From contig JAUWTT010000059.1 of NCBI GenBank assembly GCA_030614585.1, forward strand, positions 1 to 12,362: a DNA stretch of 12,362 bases, given 5' to 3'. Below, piece after piece: positions 1 to 7,415 of the stretch (positions are counted from its first letter, which is position 1; each line of letters opens with the position of its first letter). A program made the translations under genes and the position numbers. The stretch is from Acidobacteriota bacterium. Its GTDB lineage: Bacteria > Acidobacteriota > UBA6911 > RPQK01 > JAPXNP01. The notes beneath the pieces are model-generated. The model worked only from the letters and a program-made list of their open reading frames with translations, was not told the origin of the DNA and made no database searches.

Positions 1-76
1 ATCTTTCAATTACTTACTGGGATTGAGAAGCACAACGCTTGGACAGCAGTGATAGGAAGTAAGTAGTTAGCGCCCC

Positions 77-132
77 TTCGAATCTCGAACTTCGAACTTC
101 GAACTTCTGCGTGTCCTTCGTGTCTTGGTGGT
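77..132. repeat. Low-complexity intergenic repeat tract
   Basis: This tract lies in the 145-bp spacer downstream of the oxidoreductase gene. Positions 77-107 carry near-tandem copies of a 7-nt unit, ttcgaac, in which the first copies are slightly degenerate and the last two are exact. Positions 110-132 hold a second low-complexity stretch in which gtgtccttc and gtgtcttgg follow one another. I see no open reading frame or U-tract terminator here. Short tandem repeats of this kind are common spacer material in environmental bacterial genomes, and I assign no function. Confidence 0.55.
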
Positions 133-145
133 AAGCTCCCAGCCC

Positions 146-1078
146 CTAGTTCCCCTTAATCTTCTGAACAATCTGGAGAGCCACTTCGAGGCTCCGCCGC
201 CCTTCCTCCCCGCGACATGAGACCGGAGACGGCTTTCCTCTCACTGCACTGAGGAATGCCTCGAGTTCGTACCTTAATGGCTCCCCATCCCCAACCGGCG
301 GCTTCCGCTCGATGATCCTTCTCTCCCCTTCAGCTTCGACCAGGCTGAACATCTCAACCGACTTTTGATGGAGATCCAGCGAAATGTAATCGTGTGGCTG
401 GAAGAAGCGGAGTTTTCGAACGCGCTCCTTCGAAACCCGGCTCGCCGTGAGGTTGGCAACGCAGCCGTCCTCAAACTCTATCCTGACATTGGCGATATCA
501 ACCCGGGGAGTCAAGACAGGTATTCCAACGGCATGGATCTGCCCGATTGGCTGTCCGGTCAACGACAGCACGAGATCCAGATCGTGAATCATCAGATCCA
601 GCACCACATCGATATCCAGGCTCCGCGGTACAAACACTCCCAGCCTGTGAGCCTCAAAGAACTGCGGCTTCGTCACGTACGACCGAATTGACTCCACAAC
701 CGGGTTGAACCGTTCGGTATGCCCTACCTGAAGAATAGTCTGAGTTCGTTCGCTCATGTCGAGTAACTGCTCGGCCTCTGCAAGGTCCGAAGCAATCGGC
801 TTCTCAATAAGCACCTGGATGCGGCGGCGCAGCACTTCTGTGCCGATCGCTGCATGCCGTTCGGTCGGAACTGCCAGACTGACGGCCTCGACTTCCTCCA
901 GCAATTCTGAGTAGTCGGAAAAAGACCGGCAGCCGAGCTTGGACCCCACGGCATCAGCTCGGTCCTTGTCTACATCCGCAACTCCCACCAGCAAAGCACC
1001 TTCAAGCTCCGAGTAGATCCTCGCATGGTGCTGCCCCAAGGATCCCACCCCGATTACTCCGACTTTGACTTCCCTCAT
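146..1078 (-). CDS. Gfo/Idh/MocA-family NAD(P)-dependent oxidoreductase in lipid A cluster
   Basis: This 310-residue protein is a cytoplasmic sugar-type dehydrogenase of the Gfo/Idh/MocA family. The N-terminal Rossmann fold shows the dinucleotide motif GVGSLG at residues 10-15. The family's EKP motif is at 92-94, followed by QVGHTERFNP (117-126) and a DLMIHDLD segment with a candidate catalytic His at 165. Length is normal for the family. Its ATG overlaps the lpxI stop codon in an ATGA (1075-1078), so the two are almost certainly co-transcribed and translationally coupled. The true substrate is not visible. Placement after lpxA and lpxI suggests a UDP-amino sugar. GnnA, which oxidises UDP-GlcNAc at C3 before amination by GnnB, is of this family and is encoded near lpxA in some bacteria, so a GnnA-like role is possible. 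No GnnB-like aminotransferase lies in this window. The family call is secure and the substrate is open. Confidence 0.9.
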   Translation of the reverse strand: MREVKVGVIGVGSLGQHHARIYSELEGALLVGVADVDKDRADAVGSKLGCRSFSDYSELLEEVEAVSLAVPTERHAAIGTEVLRRRIQVLIEKPIASDLAEAEQLLDMSERTQTILQVGHTERFNPVVESIRSYVTKPQFFEAHRLGVFVPRSLDIDVVLDLMIHDLDLVLSLTGQPIGQIHAVGIPVLTPRVDIANVRIEFEDGCVANLTASRVSKERVRKLRFFQPHDYISLDLHQKSVEMFSLVEAEGERRIIERKPPVGDGEPLRYELEAFLSAVRGKPSPVSCRGEEGRRSLEVALQIVQKIKGN

Positions 1079-1959
1079 GATTCGAATCCCACCACTGCAA
1101 TACCGGCATCCCCTGCTCTTTTCAGGAACTGCTCCTTGTCCACCATTAACGTCCTGCCTGCATCCACCGCAAGTGCCGAAACGCTACATTCCCTGAGAAC
1201 CTCAAGCGTTCTCATACCGATGACCGGGACGTCAAACCGCATCTCCTGATTTGGCCGACTGACCTTCACCACTGTCAGTTTCTCTCCTTGCACGAGCTCA
1301 GAGGCTCGGCGAATCGTCTCATCTGTCCCTTCCATCGCCTCAACCGCCACCACAGCCTGATTCTTAACAACGACAGTTTGGCCCAGATCCAGCCGGGCAA
1401 TCTCGAGAGCAATCCTCCGGCCGTATTCGAAGTCTAACTGCTCCTCTTTCGTGGGTTCCCTGGAGGTCATAACGCCGGAATCAGCCAGGTACGGGCGCAG
1501 AAAAAGTGTCGAATCCAGAAAACGCACCCCTTCCGATTCGAACTTGTCGATCACGGCTCCAATTAAGGAGCCCGTATCCTTCTTCCTAAGAGAGGCTAAC
1601 AGCCCGAGCATTTTCAGGTCAGGCAGATGTTTAATCAGGGAGAAAGGCGATTTTGAACCAGGCGCGAAAATTCGGACGTGCTCGACCTGCCCCACCATAA
1701 CAGCAGCGTCCACGCCCTCCCGTTTGAAGGTACGGATCAGCTTCCCTAACTGCCCGAGACCCACCCAGTGGATCGACACTTCCGGTGCACCCGGGCCGCC
1801 CGTGACCGTGTCTAAATCAACATCAGTCTCTTCTTTGATGGCGGCCACCGTGACAGGGATCTGACGACCCAGTGCTTCTTCGAGAACGAGACGTGGCAAT
1901 ACTCCGTTGCCGGCAATCAAGCCCAATCGCTTAATCGTTGGAAGGTCATCGTTGCGCAT
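1075..1959 (-). CDS. lpxI: UDP-2,3-diacylglucosamine pyrophosphatase LpxI
   Basis: LpxI hydrolyses UDP-2,3-diacylglucosamine to lipid X and UMP, the fourth step of lipid A synthesis, and replaces the unrelated LpxH of enterobacteria. From the chosen ATG the protein has 294 residues, close to the family's usual 270-290. Seen in it are the N-terminal GLIAGNGVLP segment, GQLGKLIRTFKREGVDAAVMVGQV-type sequence in the N-terminal domain, and in the C-terminal domain DTGSLIGAVID, GQTVVVKNQAVVAVEAMEGT and MRFDVPVIG. The Asp of MRFDVP (residue 243) is a plausible match to the catalytic Asp known in Caulobacter LpxI, by recall of the family and not by alignment. I chose the ATG at 1957-1959 because a GAGG lies 8 nt upstream (1968-1971). 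A TTG at 1977 would add six residues and has no such site. The gene overlaps the following oxidoreductase gene by 4 nt. Confidence 0.92.
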   Translation of the reverse strand: MRNDDLPTIKRLGLIAGNGVLPRLVLEEALGRQIPVTVAAIKEETDVDLDTVTGGPGAPEVSIHWVGLGQLGKLIRTFKREGVDAAVMVGQVEHVRIFAPGSKSPFSLIKHLPDLKMLGLLASLRKKDTGSLIGAVIDKFESEGVRFLDSTLFLRPYLADSGVMTSREPTKEEQLDFEYGRRIALEIARLDLGQTVVVKNQAVVAVEAMEGTDETIRRASELVQGEKLTVVKVSRPNQEMRFDVPVIGMRTLEVLRECSVSALAVDAGRTLMVDKEQFLKRAGDAGIAVVGFES

Positions 1960-1967
1960 TCTAAAGG

Positions 1968-1971
1968 CCTC
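1968..1971 (-). promoter_or_regulatory. Ribosome binding site deciding the lpxI start
   Basis: GAGG on the minus strand ends 8 nt before the ATG at 1957-1959. The alternative TTG at 1975-1977 overlaps this position and has no purine-rich site before it. Confidence 0.55.
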
Positions 1972-2007
1972 GAACAAAGGGTAATGCTCTAAGGGCTACT
2001 TACGCGT

Positions 2008-2053
2008 AAAAAGAAAACGCCCCTACTAGCCCACATTTTTCACAAAGTGGCTA
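2008..2053 (-). other. Possible weak hairpin between lpxA and lpxI
   Basis: On the minus strand TAGCCAC (2053-2047) can pair with GTGGGCTA (2034-2027) with one bulged base and a 12-nt loop. A T-rich stretch follows at 2018-2008 but is separated from the stem by about 8 nt, so this is not a canonical intrinsic terminator. It could be a processing or attenuation element, or chance. The 111-bp spacer holds nothing else I can support. Confidence 0.2.
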
Positions 2054-2070
2054 CTGTGGCCCAGGTTTCG

Positions 2071-2868
2071 TTACCTGACAAAGCCCCGCTCGCAAGTCTC
2101 AATGAATCCGACCAGGATCTCAACGTCCGGAGTCAGTTCACCAGTATTCCGGATCTGCCTAACCGCGTCTTTCAGCTTCAAGCCCTTCCGAAAGAGCATT
2201 CTGTAAGCACTGTTCAAGGCTTTCAGCCGCCCTTCCGAAAAGCCCCTGCGTTCCAAACCGATGGTATTGATGCCGTAGATCTTGGCGTCATTTCGAATTC
2301 CGACTGTCTTGACGAAAGGCAGAACGTCCCGAGTCAGGACACTGTATCCTCCGATAAAAGCATGGACGCCCACACGACAGAATTGGTGTACACCGCAGAA
2401 AGCTCCGACGGTAGCCGAATCTTCCACATCCACATGACCGGCCAGGGTGGCCGCATTTGCAAGGATTACGTCGTCTCCCACCGTACAGTCATGAGCTATG
2501 TGCACTCCAGTCATCAGGAGGTTTCGGCTGCCGATTCGCGTCTCTCCCCCTCCCCCGGCGGTACCTCGATTCAAAGTGACAAACTCTCGAATCTGGTTAT
2601 CGTCCCCAATCTCCAGTCTCGTGGGCGATCCGTCATACTTCAGATCTTGAGGGTCGGTCCCGACAGCGGCATGTCCGTGGAACTTGTTATTCCTGCCAAT
2701 AACTGTCGGGCCTTCGATCAGTGTGCCAGGCCCAATAAAGCAACCGGAGCCAATCGACACCTCGTCACCGATGACGGTGTGAGGGCCAATCGTCACCCCT
2801 TCTCCGATAACGGCGTTCGGAGACACAACCGCAGTTGGATGTATCTCGATAGACGCGGTTGAGGACAT
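2071..2868 (-). CDS. lpxA: Acyl-ACP--UDP-N-acetylglucosamine O-acyltransferase LpxA
   Basis: LpxA transfers a 3-hydroxyacyl chain from ACP to UDP-GlcNAc, the first step of lipid A synthesis, as a cytoplasmic homotrimer. The 265-residue protein has the typical left-handed beta-helix of hexapeptide repeats (about residues 8-190) and a C-terminal helical domain. HIAHDCTVG holds the catalytic His (residue 126, matching E. coli His125). QDLKY, RGTAGGGG and VHQFC are also conserved. The residue at position 174 in IGGYS is Gly, matching E. coli Gly173, which allows a long C14 hydroxyacyl chain there, so a long-chain acyl ruler is inferred. The start is the ATG at 2866-2868, which has AGGAG 9 nt upstream. 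The TTG three codons earlier abuts that site directly and is unlikely. fabZ lies 19 nt upstream in the same operon. Whether the acceptor is UDP-GlcNAc or the 3-amino analogue cannot be read directly. Confidence 0.96.
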   Translation of the reverse strand: MSSTASIEIHPTAVVSPNAVIGEGVTIGPHTVIGDEVSIGSGCFIGPGTLIEGPTVIGRNNKFHGHAAVGTDPQDLKYDGSPTRLEIGDDNQIREFVTLNRGTAGGGGETRIGSRNLLMTGVHIAHDCTVGDDVILANAATLAGHVDVEDSATVGAFCGVHQFCRVGVHAFIGGYSVLTRDVLPFVKTVGIRNDAKIYGINTIGLERRGFSEGRLKALNSAYRMLFRKGLKLKDAVRQIRNTGELTPDVEILVGFIETCERGFVR

Positions 2869-2877
2869 CAAACCCAA

Positions 2878-2882
2878 CTCCT
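2878..2882 (-). promoter_or_regulatory. Ribosome binding site deciding the lpxA start
   Basis: AGGAG on the minus strand lies 9 nt before the ATG at 2866-2868. It directly abuts the upstream in-frame TTG (2875-2877), which therefore has no usable spacing. Confidence 0.6.
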
Positions 2883-2887
2883 GAGTA

Positions 2888-3340
2888 CTAGACTGCCTCT
2901 TTTTCTACCAGGGAGAAAAGGATCTCGGCTTCCGCGACCAGAGTGCCATCAACATAGGCCTTGCCCGTGAGTTTCCCTACACGCGCTTTGACCCGAACCA
3001 CTACCATCTCCAGTCGAAGCTGATCCCCGGGTTGAACTGGCTTCCGGAACCTTGCGCCCTCGATTCCCATGAGGAACACAAGTTTCTTGTCTCGCTCGGG
3101 CAGCGTCTTGAAGACCAGTACGCCTCCTGTCTGTGCCATCGCCTCGATGATGAGGACTCCGGGCATGACGGGTACACCAGGGAAATGCCCCTGAAAGAAG
3201 GGCTCGTTGATAGTAACGTTCTTCAGCCCGACAATTCGCTTCCCCTCCTCATACTCGACAATACGGTCCAGCAACAGGAACGGGTAGCGATGTGGCAGGA
3301 ACTCCATGATCTCGATGACATTCAAGATATCTGTGTCCAT
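2888..3340 (-). CDS. fabZ: 3-hydroxyacyl-ACP dehydratase FabZ
   Basis: FabZ dehydrates 3-hydroxyacyl-ACP to trans-2-enoyl-ACP in fatty acid elongation, in the cytoplasm. The 150-residue protein is a single hot-dog fold of usual length. It shows the opening LPHRYPFLLLDR (15-26) and the active-site segment GHFPGVPVMPGVLIIEAMAQ, with the catalytic His52 and Glu66. It uses the same 3-hydroxyacyl-ACP pool as LpxA, which explains its place beside lpxA. The start is an ATG with a GAGG 11 nt upstream, a rather long spacing. The 144-nt spacer upstream (3341-3484) separates it from the second skp gene. In many genomes lpxD fills this position. I found no lpxD remnant and no clear promoter there. Confidence 0.97.
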   Translation of the reverse strand: MDTDILNVIEIMEFLPHRYPFLLLDRIVEYEEGKRIVGLKNVTINEPFFQGHFPGVPVMPGVLIIEAMAQTGGVLVFKTLPERDKKLVFLMGIEGARFRKPVQPGDQLRLEMVVVRVKARVGKLTGKAYVDGTLVAEAEILFSLVEKEAV

Positions 3341-3484
3341 AGAACTGCTAACCTCACAGAATCGCTACCTTGCCACCTCGGGACGCCAGTGCCGTTCTAC
3401 GCCCACAGCCACTCAAGCGAGGGTCCATCACAACGGGTCCCTAAAGGTACACAAGTTCTCTTACCGGGATTTGCTGCCCTGATA

Positions 3485-4090
3485 TTAAGGATTCGGTGGA
3501 CTTTGTGCCGGGGGCTGAGCCGCAGCACCGCCAACGTCCGTAACCGGATACTTTTCATCGTACAAACGAGTAATCGTCTCAGTGATATCCAGAGCCGGAG
3601 CAGCAAAGGGCAACTGTGGAGATTGCATGAAAACGGCTCCGTAGCCATTCTGTTCGGCAAACTCTGTTATTACGCCTTGAATCTTTTCGCTCATGGAGAC
3701 CAGAAACTGGTCCTGACGCGCGTTGACAGCCAACTCCAGGTCTTCCTGAAGCCTGCGCAGTTGCCGTTCCTTCTCCGAAATCGTCCGCTGCATTTCCGCA
3801 GCAGTATCGGGGTTCAGCATCCTTGCCTGGCTACTGTATTGACTCTGAAGCGTTTGCAGCTCGGAATTCTTCTCATCCAGCGGTCTGCGTTGACTGGCGA
3901 CGTATTGCTCCATCTCGGCAAGGCCTTTTTTGCCTTCGGCAACACTCTGCAGGACCACCGTCGTATTCACGAAACCAATCTTCGTTTCTACTTCCTGTCC
4001 AGCGGCGGCATCCTGTGTCGCCTGTACCGCGTACAGCCCCCCGGAAACCAGCATCAGCACCGCAGTGAGAACAACGAAAGACTTATTCAT
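3485..4090 (-). CDS. OmpH/Skp-family periplasmic chaperone, second copy
   Basis: Skp-type chaperones are periplasmic trimers that hold unfolded outer-membrane proteins on the way to BamA. This 201-residue protein begins with a signal peptide (about residues 1-24, hydrophobic VVLTAVLMLVSGGLYAV). Then come KIGFVN, a long charged coiled-coil region (about 58-135, with LNP and RRLQEDLEL) and a C-terminal beta segment ending LDITETITRLYDEKY. A proline- and alanine-rich tail closes it. GAGGAG lies 8 nt before the ATG. It matches the preceding gene throughout (KIGFVN, LNP, RR.QED, LD.T..I.RLY.EKY), so the two are tandem paralogues 38 nt apart. The cargo of each copy is not known. The family call is firm. 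Confidence 0.9.
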   Translation of the reverse strand: MNKSFVVLTAVLMLVSGGLYAVQATQDAAAGQEVETKIGFVNTTVVLQSVAEGKKGLAEMEQYVASQRRPLDEKNSELQTLQSQYSSQARMLNPDTAAEMQRTISEKERQLRRLQEDLELAVNARQDQFLVSMSEKIQGVITEFAEQNGYGAVFMQSPQLPFAAPALDITETITRLYDEKYPVTDVGGAAAQPPAQSPPNP

Positions 4091-4128
4091 TGCAGGATCT
4101 CCTCTTCTATCTTTCCATTTATTCCCAT

Positions 4129-4701
4129 TTACGGCTGCGGGCTACCTGCCGGCGGAGGACTGGCAGGGGCGGCCTGAGGAGAGTACTTCTCGTTGTAGAG
4201 CCTGACTATCTCCTGCGTAACGTCCAGAGTGGGAGAAACGTATGCCTGCGACTGGTCGCGCATAAAAATGGCGGAATACGAGTTCTGCTGAGCGTAATCA
4301 TCGATGACGCCCTGAACCCTATCACTGATCCCCTGAAGCAATTCATTCTGTCTCAGATTGAGATCTGACTGTGCATCTTCCTGAAAGCGCCTCAGATCGA
4401 TCTGTTTCTGCTCGATACTTCGCTCCATCTGAGTCAAGGCCTGAGGATTCAATGTCCTCTGTTTGGCTTGGAAATCCACCTGAAGGTCCTGCAGTTCCTT
4501 GTTCTTGGCCTCGAATTCTTGAGCCTTTGTAGCTCTCAACTGCTCCAGTGTTTCCAACCCGCTCCGGCCTTCTTCCGTTCCCAGAAGGACTTCCTGGCTG
4601 TTGACGAAACCGATCTTTGATGTCTGACCAAGAGTCGTCCCTAGACCCAAAAGGAACAGCACCGCAAGCGGTGCCACGCCTATTCGCAATAGTTGATTCA
4701 T
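4129..4701 (-). CDS. OmpH/Skp-family periplasmic chaperone, first copy
   Basis: This 190-residue Skp-like protein has a signal peptide (about 1-25, with APLAVLFLLGLGTTLGQ), the conserved KIGFVNSQEV segment, a coiled-coil arm rich in Glu, Gln and Lys (about 45-115), and a C-terminal LDVTQEIVRLYNEKY segment. A tail of Pro, Ala and Ser (PASPPPAGSPQP) follows. I chose the ATG at 4699-4701 because it places the signal peptide at the N-terminus and has GAGG 5 nt upstream. A longer reading frame from 4797 would run into the bamA 3' end and start with a non-secretory sequence. The bamA stop lies 28 nt upstream, so the two are in one transcription unit, matching the bamA-skp order known in many Gram-negatives. 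The Pro-rich tail is longer than in E. coli Skp and may be flexible. Confidence 0.9.
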   Translation of the reverse strand: MNQLLRIGVAPLAVLFLLGLGTTLGQTSKIGFVNSQEVLLGTEEGRSGLETLEQLRATKAQEFEAKNKELQDLQVDFQAKQRTLNPQALTQMERSIEQKQIDLRRFQEDAQSDLNLRQNELLQGISDRVQGVIDDYAQQNSYSAIFMRDQSQAYVSPTLDVTQEIVRLYNEKYSPQAAPASPPPAGSPQP

Positions 4702-4729
4702 TCTTCCCTCGCTCCTTCTCCCTAAGTTC

Positions 4730-7366
4730 TTAGAAATTATACCCCACTGTGAACCTGACGTTCGACGTACGCTCCACCAGCGGTAGACGTATCCCATTTA
4801 CCACCACATCCGTTTGCAGTCTCAGTGGATTGTACGCAAAAATGAGACGGAAGGGTTGATTGATGACCGGAAGTAGAAACTGAATCTCGGTTCCGGTCGA
4901 CATACGCCACACGTAATTCGTGCTGTCTACAAGGCTAATGAAAGTGCTTGGACCAAAAACCTGGATATTGTCTTCCCGCAATACGACAGAAGTTCCGAAA
5001 TCAACGAAAGCGTTTAACTGAACCGGCCCAGCGATCGGGATGCGATACTCCCCCGTGGCCAGGAGTTGTGTGTCTCCGCCCACAGGAATCGTCTGTTCCG
5101 AAATGAACGGTAGCCCTGTAGCGGGATCCAGAATCGGGTTGCCGCCCGGGTCCAGCCGGGGCGATCGCAGTTGTGCCCAGGGACTCACAGACCGGAGGTT
5201 GAATCCTCTGAGTGAGTATTCGCCACCAGTGAAGAGACGTTCATAGAACGGCGCAGTCATCGGCTGCCCGTTATCGAGCGTACCGTACGGGATGATATGA
5301 ATGAAGCGGACTCTCATCGCAAATGTATTCCGTCCACGACTTATCCACTTGTCCGGCATGAAATGCTGATACTCGACGAACGGCCGAATGATGTTGAAGG
5401 TCCCGCCCAGAGGTCCGCCCGAGATGGGCACCTCAACAGCGAAGCGTGAACCCATGGTTGCCTGGAAGAACGAGTTCTTTGAGTTGTAGATATAACTCGG
5501 CGTGACCTCGCTCCGGATGATCCCTTTCCTGGCATCCTCGATATCACCTCCGGGCGTAAACCCTACAAGCTGCCCAAGGGCAAAATCCTGGTAGATGTCG
5601 GCGATATCGTCGATCCTGATGTTCTGCAGCGAATACTTGAGTCCTCCACGTGTCCATCGCCCCAGTGGATAACTTCCCGACACTGTGAACCCCGTGGTTT
5701 TCCGGGTATACAAAGGAATGCTGTTGTTGGGCGAAATCAAGCCAAAGAACGCTGTATAGGTATCGAAGCGAAACCGCTGGTTGAAGACGGACACTCCCAG
5801 GGAAACTCGCGAATCCAGGAAGTACGGTTCCGTAAAGGAGACCGAGAAGTTGGAGGATCGGGTTCCCACCAGAATCTGGACGTCTATTCTCTCTCCTCGA
5901 CCTCTGAAATTGTTGGTCGAATAATTGATGCCGAAGAATCCGCCGCTGTATCCGCTGACTCCGCCTGTGACACCGATCGACTGTTGACTCCGTTCCTTGA
6001 CCTTCACGAGCACGTCCACTTCACCCTCATCGGGTCTCTTAATGACGTCGTAGTCGCTTTCTTCAATCTGTTCAAAGAAACCGAGCTGGTTGAGCCTACG
6101 GATGGAAATGTCCAGGAGCCTGCCATTGAACTCCGTTGATTCTTCCAGCAGAAACTCCCGTCTCATGACCTTGTCTTTGGTCTTGGTGTTCCCGGCGAAA
6201 TTGATCTGATGAACGATGTATCGCTTTCCCTCGATTACGCTGATCGTGATATCGACCTTCTTCGTCTTGGGGTCGGGATTAATGTCGGGTCGAGCTTCCA
6301 TATCGAGGAAACCGAGAGTCTCATAGAGTTCCTTGAGCTTGTCTGTCGATTCCCGAAGTCGAGTGTAGTTCACTACATCCCCTACGCGGCTCGCGAAGCC
6401 TCGCTCAACCATCTCCTTGGCAAATGTCTCTACACCGACAACCTCAAACTTTCCGACAGTGAACTGTTCCCCCTCTTCGATCGGAATCGTCACGTAGTAC
6501 TGCTGCCTGGTCTTTCGAAACCCATAGATCAACCCCTGCGGGCCCTCTACGATCTCGACCTTCGGCTGGCCGGCCCGGGCCATGATGTAGCCAATCTCGC
6601 GGTACTTCGCCAGAAGGTTCACCTGCACATCGTATTCGAGCTTGTCCGCGATAAATTTGTCCGAACCCTTGAACATGGTGATCGGGCTACGTTCTTTGTT
6701 GAGCTCCAGAGAATCCCTGAGTTCATCATCCGACAGAACCGTATTCCCCTCGAATTCGATCTTGCCCAAGCGTACTTTCGGACCTTCGTCAATCTGGAAA
6801 ACCAGCCGGACCGACGAGGAGGTAATCGGCTCCACGTCAATCTCAACGCGGCCCAGCGGCCGACCGTTGAGTTCGAGGAGAGTACTGATCGCTTTTCTCG
6901 CCCGAGGCAGCTTCGACTCGTCGAAAGGAGAGTCAACGGTCATTCCAACACGCATGTCCCGAAACTTCTCGAGGACATCGGATTCCTTAAAGGACTTCAT
7001 TCCCTCGTATTCGATCGCACGGATCAGCGGGCGTTCTTTCACCTCGAAAATGACGATGGTACCAGTCTCGCCCTCTTCGAGCAGGACCTTCGCGTCGGTG
7101 AAAAAGTTTGTATTGAGCAGGTTGCGGTAATCCCTGAGAATTTGCTGCTCGTTGTAGGGATCGTTCTCTTTCGTCTGTATGTAATAGAGGATCGTGCTTT
7201 CCGGAATGCGGCGATTCCCAACAACCCGGAGTTCCTCGATCCTTTGCGGTGGTGCAGGCTGCTGTGCTGCCAGCGAAGGGATCGCCGCCGCAACCACCAC
7301 CCACATAACAGCCATAAAGGGCTGCCAGAAAGAACAGCCTCGTTGTGCAAAGCCCTTACCAGTCAT
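4730..7366 (-). CDS. bamA: Outer membrane protein assembly factor BamA
   Basis: BamA is the central outer-membrane barrel that inserts beta-barrel proteins. The 878-residue precursor has a signal peptide (about 1-34, ending SLAA before QQPAP). Five POTRA domains follow, roughly at 42-112, 113-195, 198-304, 305-380 and 383-458, and then a C-terminal 16-strand barrel (about 461-878). Seen in the barrel are FTEPYF (511-516), the loop-6 segment GGEYSLRGF with the conserved RGF at 719-722, and a C-terminal Phe in the beta-signal-like RFTVGYNF. It is longer than E. coli BamA (810). Part of the excess is in POTRA3, which carries extra sequence with YGFRKTRQQYYVTIP, and part is in barrel loops (RLDPGGNPILDPATGLP at 737-753). 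The ATG has TTGAGG 9 nt upstream. The two skp-type genes follow directly, so this is the usual bamA-skp unit. The call is firm. Confidence 0.97.
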   Translation of the reverse strand: MTGKGFAQRGCSFWQPFMAVMWVVVAAAIPSLAAQQPAPPQRIEELRVVGNRRIPESTILYYIQTKENDPYNEQQILRDYRNLLNTNFFTDAKVLLEEGETGTIVIFEVKERPLIRAIEYEGMKSFKESDVLEKFRDMRVGMTVDSPFDESKLPRARKAISTLLELNGRPLGRVEIDVEPITSSSVRLVFQIDEGPKVRLGKIEFEGNTVLSDDELRDSLELNKERSPITMFKGSDKFIADKLEYDVQVNLLAKYREIGYIMARAGQPKVEIVEGPQGLIYGFRKTRQQYYVTIPIEEGEQFTVGKFEVVGVETFAKEMVERGFASRVGDVVNYTRLRESTDKLKELYETLGFLDMEARPDINPDPKTKKVDITISVIEGKRYIVHQINFAGNTKTKDKVMRREFLLEESTEFNGRLLDISIRRLNQLGFFEQIEESDYDVIKRPDEGEVDVLVKVKERSQQSIGVTGGVSGYSGGFFGINYSTNNFRGRGERIDVQILVGTRSSNFSVSFTEPYFLDSRVSLGVSVFNQRFRFDTYTAFFGLISPNNSIPLYTRKTTGFTVSGSYPLGRWTRGGLKYSLQNIRIDDIADIYQDFALGQLVGFTPGGDIEDARKGIIRSEVTPSYIYNSKNSFFQATMGSRFAVEVPISGGPLGGTFNIIRPFVEYQHFMPDKWISRGRNTFAMRVRFIHIIPYGTLDNGQPMTAPFYERLFTGGEYSLRGFNLRSVSPWAQLRSPRLDPGGNPILDPATGLPFISEQTIPVGGDTQLLATGEYRIPIAGPVQLNAFVDFGTSVVLREDNIQVFGPSTFISLVDSTNYVWRMSTGTEIQFLLPVINQPFRLIFAYNPLRLQTDVVVNGIRLPLVERTSNVRFTVGYNF

Positions 7367-7415
7367 CTATACGTGCCTCAACCCTCTACTGCTTCGCAGC
7401 CCCCAACCAGCCGAC

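Noticed and set aside
2047..2862. 271-residue open frame on the plus strand
   Set aside because: It is the antisense shadow of lpxA, whose hexapeptide repeats and catalytic His are clear.
3032..4177. 381-residue open frame on the plus strand
   Set aside because: It runs antisense across fabZ, a spacer and a skp-type gene, which no single real gene would be expected to do. It has no recognisable motif.
4702..4797. Upstream extension of the first skp gene to 4797
   Set aside because: The extension overlaps the bamA 3' end and would bury the signal peptide. The ATG at 4701 has a good GAGG site.
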